In this document: positions 52,143-60,285 of the stretch, in pieces
Numbering within the stretch: position 1 is the stretch's first letter
How the letters are laid out: the number at the start of each line of letters is the position of its first letter
From: Comamonas sp. SCN 65-56
Lineage (GTDB): Bacteria; Pseudomonadota; Gammaproteobacteria; Burkholderiales; Burkholderiaceae_C
Length of the DNA stretch: 64,000 bases
NCBI RefSeq assembly: GCF_001724135.1
Contig: NZ_MEDS01000005.1
Coordinates: 81,933 to 145,932 of the forward strand
Reading direction: 5' to 3'
Translations under genes and position numbers: made by a program
Notes under the pieces: model-generated
Told to the model about the DNA's origin: nothing
Seen by the model: only the letters and a program-made list of their open reading frames with translations
Databases searched by the model: none

Positions 52143-54692
52143 ATGCAAGCCCCTGCTCCCACACCCACCATTCGCTCCCCATCGCCGCTGCGGCTGGGCT
52201 GGCGTGCGCTTTGGCGCGATCTGCGCGCGGGCGAATTGCGCCTGCTGATGCTGGCGGTGCTGCTGGCGGTGGCGGCGCTCAGCGCGGTGGGCTTCCTGGC
52301 CGATCGCCTGCAGGGCGGCCTGCAGCGCGATGCGGTGCAGTTGCTCGGGGGGGATGTGGTCATCGCCAGCGATCAGGCCACGCCCCAGGCCTTTGTCGAT
52401 GAAGCGCGCAGGCTCGGGCTGGCGGGCGTGGGCACGCTGTCCTTTCCCACCATGGCGCGCGCCGACGACGCACAGGGCGGCGCCAGCCGGCTGGTGGCGC
52501 TCAAGAGCGTGGCGCCCGGCTACCCGCTGCGCGGGCAGGTGCAGACGGCGGCAGTCCCGGAGCAGCCCGGCGCGCCCACGCCGGATATTCCCGCGCCCGG
52601 CCAGGTCTGGGTCGACGCGCCGCTGCTGGGCGCGCTGGATGTGGCCGTTGGCGATGCGCTGTGGCTGGGCGATGCGCGCCTGACCATTGCCCGCATCATC
52701 ACGCTGGAGCCCGACCGCGGCAGCGGCTTCATGAGTTTTGCGCCGCGCGTGCTGATGAACGCTGCCGATCTGCCCGCCACCGCGCTGGTGCAGCCGGCCA
52801 GCCGCATCACCTGGCGCTACGCGGTGGCGGGCGACGCGGATGCGGTGGCGCGGTTCGCCGCCTGGGCGCAGCAGCAGGCCAAGGCGCCGGGCGTGCGCGG
52901 CGTGCGCGTGGAGTCGCTGGAGAGCGGGCGCCCCGAGATGCGCCAGACGCTGGACCGCGCGCAGCAGTTTCTGAACCTCGTCGCGCTGCTGGCCGCGCTG
53001 TTGTCGGCGGTGGCGGTGGCGTTGGCGGCCCGCGCGTTTGCCAGTCAGCACCTGGATGGTGCGGCGCTGCTGCGCGTGCTGGGGCTGGCGCAGCGCACGA
53101 TTGCCGCGGCCTATGTGGTCGAATTTGCACTCGCGGGCCTGCTGGCCAGCGTGGCCGGGGCGCTGCTGGGCTGGGCGGTGCACTGGGTCTTCGTCTGGCT
53201 GCTCGCGGGGCTGGTGCCCGCCGGCCTGCCGCCCGCCAGTGTCTGGCCGGCGCTGCTGGGTCTGGGCGTGGGGCTGACCTTGCTGGCGGCCTTTGGCCTG
53301 CCGCCGGTGCTGCAACTGGCGCGCGTGCCGCCGCTGCGCGTGATCCGGCGCGATCTGGGTGGCGTCAAGCCGGCGTCGCTGGCGGTGCTGCTGCTGGGCA
53401 TGGCGGGTTTTGCGGCGCTGCTGCTCATCGTCAGCCGCGACTGGCGGCTGGGATTGGTGGCGGTGGGCGGCTTTGCCGTGGCAGTGCTGCTGTTTGCGCT
53501 GCTGGCCTGGCTGGCCGTCCGGGTGCTGCGCAACAGCGTGCACGAGGCGCGCGCGCCCCGCTGGCTGGTGCTGGCCACGCGCCAGATCGCGGCGCGCCCG
53601 GCCTACGCGGTGGTGCAGGTCAGCAGCCTGGCCGTGGGGCTGCTGGCGCTGGTGCTGCTGGTGCTGCTGCGCACCGACCTCATCGCCAGCTGGCGCCAGG
53701 CCACTCCCGCGAATGCGCCGGACCGCTTCGTCATCAACATCCAGCCCGACCAGACCGCGGACTTCCGCGCCATGCTCGCCGGCGCGGGCGTGACGCACTA
53801 CGACTGGTACCCGATGTTTCGCGGCCGTCTGGTGGCAGTGAACGGCAAGCCGGTGAGTGCCGCCGACTATCCGGATGAGCGCGCGCAGGGCCTGGTCGAG
53901 CGCGAATTCAATCTCTCGCACAGCCTGCAGGCACCAAAGCACAACGCCATCACCGCCGGGCGCTGGCAGCCGGGCGAGGCGGGTGCGGTGAGCGTCGAAG
54001 AGGGCCTGGCCAAGACGCTGGGCCTGAAGCTCGGCGATACGCTGAGTTTTGACATTGCCGGCATGGCCAGCCAGGCACGCATCACCAGCCTGCGCAAGGT
54101 GGATTGGAGCTCGATGCGCGCCAATTTCTTCGTCCTCTACCCGCTGGCCGAGATGCCCGATGTGCCCATCACCTACCTCGCCGCTTACCGTGCACCAGAG
54201 GTGGCCGGCTTTGACAACGCGCTGGTGCGCCAGTTTCCCAACGTCACCAATGTCGATCTGAGCGCCACGCTGGCGCAGGTGCAAGGCGTGATGGCGCAGG
54301 TGATTGGCGCGGTGCAGTTTCTGTTTGCCTTCACGCTGGCCGCCGGGCTGATCGTGCTGTTTGCCGCCGTCACCGCCACGCGGGAAGAGCGCGCGCGCGA
54401 GTTTGCCGTCATGCGCGCACTGGGAGCGTCGGGGCGGCTGCTGCGCCAGGTGCAGCGTGCGGAACTGGCGGGTGTGGGGCTGTTGGCCGGCCTGCTCGCC
54501 AGCAGCGTGGCGCTGGTGGTGGGGGCACTGCTGGCGCTCTACGTGTTTGATTTCACCTGGACGGCGCCGCTGTGGATACCGCTGGCGGGCAGCATCACGG
54601 GCGCGCTGCTGGCGCTGGCCGCCGGCTGGTGGGGTCTGCGCGAGGTGCTGCGCCGCCCGGTGGTGCAGACGCTGCGCGCGGCGGCGCAGTAG
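52143..54692 (+). CDS. FtsX-type ABC transporter permease (YbbP-like)
   Basis: This 849-residue inner-membrane permease has two FtsX domains. There are ten or so hydrophobic helices: one near residue 30-50, a group at about 275-480 (with VALAARAFASQHLDGAALLRVLG) and one near 495-520, then another group at about 720-840 (FAFTLAAGLIVLFAAVTATR, MRALGASGRLLRQV). Two large periplasmic domains lie between. Such permeases work with a LolD/YbbA-like ATPase, which is not adjacent. The start at 52143 follows the divergent ferredoxin reductase-like gene. Confidence 0.9.
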   Translation: MQAPAPTPTIRSPSPLRLGWRALWRDLRAGELRLLMLAVLLAVAALSAVGFLADRLQGGLQRDAVQLLGGDVVIASDQATPQAFVDEARRLGLAGVGTLSFPTMARADDAQGGASRLVALKSVAPGYPLRGQVQTAAVPEQPGAPTPDIPAPGQVWVDAPLLGALDVAVGDALWLGDARLTIARIITLEPDRGSGFMSFAPRVLMNAADLPATALVQPASRITWRYAVAGDADAVARFAAWAQQQAKAPGVRGVRVESLESGRPEMRQTLDRAQQFLNLVALLAALLSAVAVALAARAFASQHLDGAALLRVLGLAQRTIAAAYVVEFALAGLLASVAGALLGWAVHWVFVWLLAGLVPAGLPPASVWPALLGLGVGLTLLAAFGLPPVLQLARVPPLRVIRRDLGGVKPASLAVLLLGMAGFAALLLIVSRDWRLGLVAVGGFAVAVLLFALLAWLAVRVLRNSVHEARAPRWLVLATRQIAARPAYAVVQVSSLAVGLLALVLLVLLRTDLIASWRQATPANAPDRFVINIQPDQTADFRAMLAGAGVTHYDWYPMFRGRLVAVNGKPVSAADYPDERAQGLVEREFNLSHSLQAPKHNAITAGRWQPGEAGAVSVEEGLAKTLGLKLGDTLSFDIAGMASQARITSLRKVDWSSMRANFFVLYPLAEMPDVPITYLAAYRAPEVAGFDNALVRQFPNVTNVDLSATLAQVQGVMAQVIGAVQFLFAFTLAAGLIVLFAAVTATREERAREFAVMRALGASGRLLRQVQRAELAGVGLLAGLLASSVALVVGALLALYVFDFTWTAPLWIPLAGSITGALLALAAGWWGLREVLRRPVVQTLRAAAQ

Positions 54693-54713
54693 GGTTGCGG
54701 GCGCGGCATTCTT

Positions 54714-54755
54714 GAAAACATAGCTGTTTGCGCATGTTAGACAAGCGCCAAGGTT
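54714..54755. repeat. Dispersed stem-loop repeat after the permease gene
   Basis: ATAGCTGTTTGCGCATGTTAGACAAGCGCCAAGG is nearly the same as the copy at 19534-19566. It fills most of the 81-base gap before the next gene. Confidence 0.7.
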
Positions 54756-54773
54756 GTATTTGATTCAAATTCA

Positions 54774-55016
54774 ATGACAAAGATGGACACACACGACGCC
54801 CAACCCGACTGGGCCGACGCGCCCGAGGGCGAAGGCTGGAACTGGCTGGCGCAGGACGCTGACGGGCGCTGGTTCTGGTATCGCACCGAGCCGCAATTGA
54901 ACTGGTCGGGCGGCGTGTGGCGCTCGAATTCGCGCAACCAGCGGCCGGCAGGGGAGGGCGCGCCCGATCCGGATTGGGACCGTACGCTGCGCCGCCGCCC
55001 GGGCGCAAAGGAGTGA
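54774..55016 (+). CDS. Small hypothetical protein
   Basis: This is an 80-residue hydrophilic protein rich in Trp and Asp (GEGWNWLAQDADGRWFWYRT, about 20-38). No family is recognised with certainty. The ending RRRPGAKE is basic. It lies 4 bases before the EamA gene in the same direction, so it is probably co-transcribed. An alternative start at the second Met (54783) is possible. Confidence 0.6.
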   Translation: MTKMDTHDAQPDWADAPEGEGWNWLAQDADGRWFWYRTEPQLNWSGGVWRSNSRNQRPAGEGAPDPDWDRTLRRRPGAKE

Positions 55017-55020
55017 GGCC

Positions 55021-55455
55021 ATGGCGCAAACGCAATCCTGGTTCTTCTGGGCGCTGCTCTCGGCGGGCTTTGCGGCGCTGACGGCGATCTTTGCCAAAGT
55101 GGGGGTGACGGGCATCAACTCCGACCTGGCCACCTGGGTGCGCACCGTGGTGGTGCTGGTGGTGCTGACCGGCTTTGTGCTGGCGACAGGGCAGTGGAGC
55201 AACCCGCTGCTGCTGCCGGGCAAGAGCATGGCATTTCTGGTGCTCTCGGCGCTGGCCACGGGCGCGTCGTGGGTTTGCTACTTTCGTGCGCTGCAGATCG
55301 GCGATGCCTCGCAGGTCGCGCCGGTGGACAAGTTCAGCGTGGTGCTGGTGGCCTTGTTCGCGGTGGCTTTTCTGGGCGAGCGCCCCGGCCTGCGCGATTG
55401 GCTGGGCATTGGCCTGGTAGGCGCGGGGGTGTTGATGCTTTCACTCAAAAGATAG
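55021..55455 (+). CDS. EamA/DMT-superfamily small membrane transporter
   Basis: This 144-residue protein contains one EamA unit with four to five hydrophobic helices. Motifs SAGFAALTAIFAKVGV and SWVCYFRALQIGDASQVAPVDKFSVVLVALF-type (in part, YFRALQIGDASQVAPVDK) are typical. Single-domain members are thought to act as dimers; the substrate is unknown. A hairpin repeat follows. Confidence 0.88.
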   Translation: MAQTQSWFFWALLSAGFAALTAIFAKVGVTGINSDLATWVRTVVVLVVLTGFVLATGQWSNPLLLPGKSMAFLVLSALATGASWVCYFRALQIGDASQVAPVDKFSVVLVALFAVAFLGERPGLRDWLGIGLVGAGVLMLSLKR

Positions 55456-55459
55456 CTGA

Positions 55460-55482
55460 CAGCGCTTGGTGGGCAAGCGCTG
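55460..55482. terminator. Hairpin (repeat copy) after the EamA gene, possible terminator
   Basis: CAGCGCTTG/CAAGCGCTG (55460-55468 with 55474-55482) forms a perfect 9-bp stem, followed by CAGCCATTTTTGATC and another T-run. It begins with ATAGCTG (55452-55458) and is the most regular copy of the dispersed repeat. It lies between convergent genes, so it can serve as a terminator. Confidence 0.75.
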
Positions 55483-55546
55483 CAGCCATTTTTGATCCGA
55501 TTTTTGCATGCCCGGACTGCGCATCCGCGGCATGCCTGAAAAGCCC

Positions 55547-56098
55547 TCAAGCATCGCCGCCCTGGTGCAGCCTGCGGTAAGCGCCGTGCCAGTACAGCAG
55601 CGGTGCGATCTGCCCGGCGCGCGGCGCAATCGTGTGCACCCGCGCCAGCACCAGCACCTGGCCGTGCCGCGGCAGCAGCTCCTGCACCTCGCAGCCCAGG
55701 CCGGCGAGGGCGCCAGAGAGGACCCGGGCGCCGGGCTCCAGCCGCAGCCAGTCGGCGCCCTCGAAGCGCGCCGCGCCGCTGACCCCGGTAAAGCCGGAAA
55801 AGCGCTGCGCCACGGCTTCGTCCTCGGGTGCCAACAGGCTGATGCCCAGCGCGCGGCCGGTGCGCAGCGCCTGCGCGGTAGAGCTGCGCTGCGCCAGGCT
55901 CAGCGCCAGCACCGGCGGCTCGGCGCTGAAGGAGCTGACCGAGCTGGCGACGCAGCCCGTGGGGCCGGCGTCGCCCTCGGCGGTGAGCACGCAGACCGAA
56001 CCGGCGAACTGGCGCATCGCGCCGCGAAAGCCCGCGGCATCGGCCTGCATGGGCAGGCCCAGCGCAGCCAGGGTGGCGGGGGTGACTCGTTGCAGCAC
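55547..56098 (-). CDS. Flavin reductase domain protein
   Basis: This 183-residue protein of the flavin reductase-like FMN-binding family is expected to supply reduced FMN to a partner monooxygenase. Motifs: AGFRGAMRQFAGSVCVLTAE, GPTGCVASSVSSFSAEPPVLAL and the C-terminal PLLYWHGAYRRL. It is 9 bases downstream of an LLM monooxygenase gene in the same direction, a classic two-component pair. Confidence 0.92.
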   Translation of the reverse strand: MLQRVTPATLAALGLPMQADAAGFRGAMRQFAGSVCVLTAEGDAGPTGCVASSVSSFSAEPPVLALSLAQRSSTAQALRTGRALGISLLAPEDEAVAQRFSGFTGVSGAARFEGADWLRLEPGARVLSGALAGLGCEVQELLPRHGQVLVLARVHTIAPRAGQIAPLLYWHGAYRRLHQGGDA

Positions 56099-56107
56099 GG
56101 CGCTCTT

Positions 56108-57205
56108 TCAGCGAATGCCGCGGGCCGAGAGAATCGGCAGCACGGTATCGCGGAAGTAGGGGAATTCCTTGACGTAATCGAGGAAGGAGAGCGTGGTGCC
56201 ACGAAAGCCCGCCTCGTGCAGCTGGCTGATGCCGTCGGCCACCTGCTCGGGCGTGCCCACCAGCGGAAAGCCGCCGTGTCCGGTAGCCATGCGTTCGCGG
56301 ATCAAGGCCAGCAGGTCGTGCGGAAAGCTCTGCGCATGGGCGAACTGCAGGCGCACGAGGTTGTCCACTGCGTCCCAGTCGGCGTTGTCCAGCTGGCGCT
56401 TGAGCTCTGCCTTGGCCTCGGCTTCGGTCGGGCGGCAGACCACGTGCGAGAAGGTCAGCACCCCGACCTTGCGGCCCTTGGTGCTTGCCTGCTCCCTGAG
56501 CTGCACGATTTCATCCTTGGAGCGCGCCAGGTCGATCGCCGGGGTGAACAGGAAATCGACGTTGCTGGTGGCAAAGTCGCGCCCCTGGCCCGAGCCGGCG
56601 GCGTTGACGATGGGCGGGGCGACGAGCGGGCGCGGGCGGCCATAGCTGCGCGTGGTGTTCCAGTATTTGCCCTTCCAGTCGAAAGGCTCCTCGGACGTCC
56701 AGAGCTTGCGCACGAAGTCGAACCACTCCTGCGCGTAGCCGTAGCGGGTTTCGTGGTCGTCGGGCAGGGTCAGGCCGAGTGCCTGGTATTCGGGCTGGTT
56801 CCAGCCGGCGACGATGTTCAGGCCGATGCGTCCGCCGCTGGCCTCGGAGAGCGTGGCGATCTGCTTGGCCAGCACCACCGGGTGATTGGCGACGGTGTGC
56901 ATGGTGGCAAAGGCCGTGATGCGCTTGGTATGCGCGAGGATGGTGGCGGCCCAGGTCATGGTCTCCAGCACCGTGCCGTGGAAGTCGGTCTCGCCGCCGT
57001 AGCCGATCCAGCGCGCGATCGGCAGCATGAAGTCGATGCCGGCATCGTCCAGCAGCTTGGCCAGCTTGAGGTTGTTCTCCATCGTCGCCTGCCAGCGGTC
57101 GGGCAGCTTGGAGACCGTCATGCCGCCGGAGCAGTTGGACGAGAAGGTGGCCAACAGGAATTTGTCGTGCTGGAGGAAGGGGTGTTGCTGGGCGGACTGC
57201 GACAT
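56108..57205 (-). CDS. LLM-class flavin-dependent monooxygenase
   Basis: This 365-residue FMNH2-dependent monooxygenase is related to the SsuD/RutA/dimethyl-sulfone monooxygenase group. Motifs: NLKLAKLLDDAGIDFMLPIA, RWIGYGGETDFHG, ATMHTVANHPVVLAKQIATL and GRIGLNIVAGWNQPEYQAL. The start at 57205 (MSQSAQQHPF) has CAGGAG upstream. With the flavin reductase gene it forms a two-component monooxygenase; the substrate, perhaps an organosulfur or heterocyclic compound, is inferred only. A divergent MarR-like gene next to it is broken by a transposon. Confidence 0.9.
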   Translation of the reverse strand: MSQSAQQHPFLQHDKFLLATFSSNCSGGMTVSKLPDRWQATMENNLKLAKLLDDAGIDFMLPIARWIGYGGETDFHGTVLETMTWAATILAHTKRITAFATMHTVANHPVVLAKQIATLSEASGGRIGLNIVAGWNQPEYQALGLTLPDDHETRYGYAQEWFDFVRKLWTSEEPFDWKGKYWNTTRSYGRPRPLVAPPIVNAAGSGQGRDFATSNVDFLFTPAIDLARSKDEIVQLREQASTKGRKVGVLTFSHVVCRPTEAEAKAELKRQLDNADWDAVDNLVRLQFAHAQSFPHDLLALIRERMATGHGGFPLVGTPEQVADGISQLHEAGFRGTTLSFLDYVKEFPYFRDTVLPILSARGIR

Positions 57206-57313
57206 ACGCGGGCTCCTGGGGGTCATTGCGGGTGACTACCCGCGGGTTGGGGGAATCTGTTGCTATGCTTTGCGCGAGGGGCTGGCCGTGCCGCCCGATG
57301 CGAGGGATAGACC

Positions 57314-57553
57314 ATGACCACAGCACCGACCGATGCCAGCGACCGCGGCGATGACCATTTCTGGCACCTGGCGCGCAGCGGCTCGGGGGTGGCGGTGACG
57401 GATGTGGAATTTGCGCTGATGCGCACGGCCGAATCGTTTGCCCGCTGGCAGAGCGAGTGCCTGGCAGCCGTGACGGGCGCGCAGCTCTCGGGCAGCGAGA
57501 ACACCATGCTGCATGTGGGGTCGCTTCAGAAAACGGAAAATAAAGCACGCTAA
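57314..57553 (+). pseudogene. MarR-like regulator truncated by transposon insertion
   Basis: The first 67-68 codons (57314-57516) code for the start of a MarR-like winged-helix regulator: HFWHLARSGSGVAVTDVEFA, ESFARWQSECLAAVTG and LSGSENTMLHV. The transposon end begins at 57517 and cuts the gene where the DNA-binding domain should start. The frame runs on through the transposon end to TAA at 57551-57553, adding foreign residues (GSLQKTENKAR). The gene is divergent from the flavin monooxygenase pair, so it was probably its regulator. The missing 3' part should lie beyond the far end of the mobile region. Confidence 0.82.
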
Positions 57554-57554
57554 G
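57517..57554 (+). repeat. Tn3-family terminal inverted repeat 1 (outermost)
   Basis: This is a 38-base end beginning GGGGTCGCTTCAGAAAACGG and ending GCACGCTAAG. It differs from the Tn21-type end as I recall it only by a swapped CT/TC near base 8. It interrupts the MarR-like gene. It reads inward to the right. Confidence 0.9.
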
Positions 57555-57655
57555 CGTGCGCAGAAGCTGGAACCCAGCGGTACAGCGTAGGAACGGACAC
57601 GCCGAGGTTCTTGGCCACGTCCTTGGGCGGAACGCCGCTGGCCAGCAACTTCTTA
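57550..57655 (-). pseudogene. 3' remnant of a resolvase (serine recombinase) gene
   Basis: On the minus strand about 34 codons read KKLLASGVPPKDVAKNLGVS, VPTLYRWVPASAHA and stop (TAG 57550-57552, inside terminal repeat 1). This is the C-terminal helix-turn-helix of a Tn3-type resolvase, different from the TnpR at 63224. The fragment is cut at 57655/57656 by terminal repeat 2. It shows that transposon 1 had its resolvase gene ending at its terminal repeat and was invaded by transposon 2. Confidence 0.82.
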
Positions 57656-57692
57656 GGGGCGTCTCAGAAGACGGAATACAATGCGCGCTAAG
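57656..57692 (+). repeat. Tn3-family terminal inverted repeat 2
   Basis: This is a 37-base end beginning GGGGCGTCTCAGAAGACGG and ending GCGCGCTAAG, one base shorter than the usual 38. Same orientation as the first. It lies 62 bases upstream of the PAP2 gene and interrupts the resolvase remnant. Confidence 0.85.
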
Positions 57693-57754
57693 CTGGTTGC
57701 AATGGCCGTAGCGGCGACCCGCTGATTGACAATCAGAAAGCGATCAAAGAAGGC

Positions 57755-58663
57755 ATGACCATGGTCGTAGAACGAATTGGACCGGGCCACGCAAGAGAAG
57801 CAATTCTGTTGGGTCGAGCGGCTTCGCGCTTGGTGATTTTGGCCGCTCCTGCGTTATTGGTGTTGGCGTTGATCGGGTTACTTGTGCTGCGGTTCGGCGG
57901 CGGCGCTGCAAGCACCGCACTCTGGCCGGAACAGCATGTACTTTTTCTGTGGTGGAACGGGGCCTTGGCCTCATTTCCTTCGGAGATTTGGTCGGCCATC
58001 ACCCTGCTGGGTGATGCGGCGGTCGTCTTGGCCTTGTTTGCCTTGCTTTTGCCCTCCAAGCCACAGGTATGGGCCGCCCTGCTGGCGTCGGTGCCTGCGG
58101 GCGCCCTGATTTCGGTGTCAGCAAAGCATTGGGCTAGTGCTTCGAGACCTGCGGCAGTGCTGGATTCGGCCACGTTCAACGTGATTGGCCCGATCCTCCA
58201 ACACAACAGTTTTCCCTCCGGGCACAGCATCACTGCATTCGCGGTCGCCGCTGCAGTGATCGCTACCTGGGTTGCGAGGCCGCAGCGGTGGCATGACTGG
58301 GCCCTGATCCTTGGCGGTCTACTAGCGGCCACCATGGTCGCGGTGTCGCGCGTGGCCGTCGGTGCGCACTGGCCCCTCGACATAGCAGCTGGGGCGGCCT
58401 TCGGCTGGCTCGCGGGCCTCAGTGGAGCAGCCCTCGCGCTTCACTCCGGTTGGTGGACATGGCTTTGCCGTGGCGCTGGTCGTCATGCGGCCGGCGCAGC
58501 GTTGATCCTGTGGGGCCTGCTGCTTTGGCTCCGGCCGCACGAAACCCTCTCCTGCATTGCGGTCGTAGGCCTCGCGGGGCTGTGCGCGATCTCGGTGGGT
58601 GTGTTCCTCCTGTTGAGGGGACCAGCTCAGCGGTCGCAGACATCGCCCGAGCAAGGGGCATAG
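57755..58663 (+). CDS. PAP2-family membrane phosphatase
   Basis: This 302-residue integral membrane phosphatase has a complete PAP2 catalytic set: KHWASASRP (Lys 124, Arg-Pro 131-132), FPSGHS (154-158) and SRVAVGAHWPLD (Ser-Arg 198-199, His 205, Asp 209). Six hydrophobic segments are visible. Such enzymes dephosphorylate lipid phosphates, including undecaprenyl diphosphate or lipid A phosphates. Start 57755 has AAAGAAGG upstream. It is convergent with the phosphoethanolamine transferase gene (37-base tail overlap). A PAP2 gene also accompanies mcr-1, so a supporting role in lipid A modification is plausible but inferred. Confidence 0.93.
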   Translation: MTMVVERIGPGHAREAILLGRAASRLVILAAPALLVLALIGLLVLRFGGGAASTALWPEQHVLFLWWNGALASFPSEIWSAITLLGDAAVVLALFALLLPSKPQVWAALLASVPAGALISVSAKHWASASRPAAVLDSATFNVIGPILQHNSFPSGHSITAFAVAAAVIATWVARPQRWHDWALILGGLLAATMVAVSRVAVGAHWPLDIAAGAAFGWLAGLSGAALALHSGWWTWLCRGAGRHAAGAALILWGLLLWLRPHETLSCIAVVGLAGLCAISVGVFLLLRGPAQRSQTSPEQGA

Positions 58664-60282
58664 ATGTCCCTCTGCGGCCTGTAAACCCTGCTGCGCATGT
58701 CGAAAGCGCCCATGACGCTGTGGAACACCTGGTCTTGTGAATGGGCAACGCGGTTGCGCAGTGTTGATGCGTCGATGCGATGACGGTGCGCAAAGCCATC
58801 GGATATCCAGACCAAGAACGGGATTTCTTTCTGTACATCGGGCGCCAGCGCCATCGGCGTGCCGTGCAGATACAGACCGTGTTCGCCGAGCGACTCGCCG
58901 TGATCCGATATATACAGCAAGGTTGTCGGTACGCCCTCCATTTTCTTCAGCAGCTGGATGGCGCGACCGACTACGTGGTCTGTGAAGAGGATGGAGTTGT
59001 CGTACGCGTTGATCAGGCTTTGCCGCGAGCATCGGCTAAGTTCAACCGAATCGCACACCGGTTTGAAGTGCTCGAATGAGGGCGGGGCCTTAGTGTTATA
59101 CGCCGGACCATGGCTGCCGCCCTGGTGCAGCACTACGAACACCTTACGGGCGGTCGAGTCGCGGATCCGCTGCTCGAGGCCGCTCAGCAGGACTTCGTCT
59201 CCGAAACATGACGAGCCAGTGCAACTCCGCGCCAAGTCATTGGCACGCTCGTAGGTGCCAACCTTCAGCGGGGGTTCGCCCCAGTTGTTGCTGCGCCAGA
59301 TTACGTCGATGCCGTGCCGCTGCAGGTAGCTAGGCAGCAGCTCGACGGCACCGGCCAGACGCACGCTGGGATCGTCGTGGGACAGGATGCACAACAGTGC
59401 CTCAGTGGTGTAGGTTGCGCACGCCTGCGTGTCGGCCAGCGGGATGGCCCCAGAAGTCGACAGGATCGGATTTGTTTGCCGTGGGTATCCGTAAAGGGAA
59501 AAGTTGCGCTTTCGAGCCGATTCGCCGATCACCAACACCACGACCGTCTTCTCGTCGCTTTTAAAACTGGCATCGGGTAGCAATTCCGCCTGCCTCGATG
59601 CGGCCCACTTTGAGGTCTGGTAGCGCGCCAGGTTGATGGTGTACGACCAGGGCAAAATCAGGCCCCCTATCGAGCGTCCATGCTTGTCGATCCACAACCA
59701 AGTGCTTGAGGCCGCATAGACCCAGCCTAGGCCAATCGCGAACACGACGCCAGCGAAGCCAAATAGGCGCGGGCGTCGTGTCGGTCGAATCTGGACCCGA
59801 GCCAGCAACAGGCTCGGACCCAAGCCGAGGATGAGCAAGTAGAGCGCGAGCTTCGGATGCCACAGCGTCGCTGCTTCGGCCACATCGGTGTTCAGGACGT
59901 TGCCCATCATCGTCTTGTCCAGCAGCACCCCGTAGGACTGCATGAAGTACAGCGCCGCAGCATTGAGCATGGCACCCAGAATGCACAGAGGCTTGATGAG
60001 GTGCTGGGATGCGAGGGCCGCGGACGCGAGCGCAAGTGCCGTTACAAATGCAACGACGACAAATAGCGTCGCCAACGTCAGCAGTCCACCATAGCCAAGC
60101 TGCACCAAATCGTTGACCGCAAATGCGAACAACGGCATTTGGTACAGCGCCGCATTCAGCAGCGATATTACAACGATCAGCTCGGCAGTTCCAAGCTGCG
60201 GGCGCCGCCGCAGCGCGACGCGCAAGCGTGCCAGCCACGACGTCGAGGCGGTATCTTCTTCAAGGGGATTCTCTGCGTTCAT
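58627..60282 (-). CDS. EptA/MCR-family phosphoethanolamine--lipid A transferase
   Basis: This 551-residue enzyme would transfer phosphoethanolamine to lipid A phosphates in the periplasm, lowering polymyxin binding. An N-terminal cytoplasmic tail of about 32 residues is followed by five membrane helices (about 33-57, 66-88, 97-116, 144-163, 172-192) and then the sulfatase-like domain. The MCR catalytic set is present: Glu254 (VIGESARKRNF), Thr292 between Cys288 and Cys298, His386 and His391 (LHQGGSHGP), Asp460-His461 (ISDHGES). Further cysteine pairs (354/359, 410/418) fit the family's disulfides. Whether it is a named mcr allele cannot be decided here. The ATG lies 3 bases from a transposon end and lacks a clear Shine-Dalgarno; tnpA runs in the same direction just upstream. 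Confidence 0.92.
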   Translation of the reverse strand: MNAENPLEEDTASTSWLARLRVALRRRPQLGTAELIVVISLLNAALYQMPLFAFAVNDLVQLGYGGLLTLATLFVVVAFVTALALASAALASQHLIKPLCILGAMLNAAALYFMQSYGVLLDKTMMGNVLNTDVAEAATLWHPKLALYLLILGLGPSLLLARVQIRPTRRPRLFGFAGVVFAIGLGWVYAASSTWLWIDKHGRSIGGLILPWSYTINLARYQTSKWAASRQAELLPDASFKSDEKTVVVLVIGESARKRNFSLYGYPRQTNPILSTSGAIPLADTQACATYTTEALLCILSHDDPSVRLAGAVELLPSYLQRHGIDVIWRSNNWGEPPLKVGTYERANDLARSCTGSSCFGDEVLLSGLEQRIRDSTARKVFVVLHQGGSHGPAYNTKAPPSFEHFKPVCDSVELSRCSRQSLINAYDNSILFTDHVVGRAIQLLKKMEGVPTTLLYISDHGESLGEHGLYLHGTPMALAPDVQKEIPFLVWISDGFAHRHRIDASTLRNRVAHSQDQVFHSVMGAFDMRSRVYRPQRDIYAPCSGDVCDR

Positions 60283-60285
60283 GGA

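Noticed and set aside
52122..54284. A 720-codon minus frame opposite the FtsX-type permease.
   Set aside because: Its translation is low-complexity (Gln, Arg, His); the + frame codes for a clear membrane permease.
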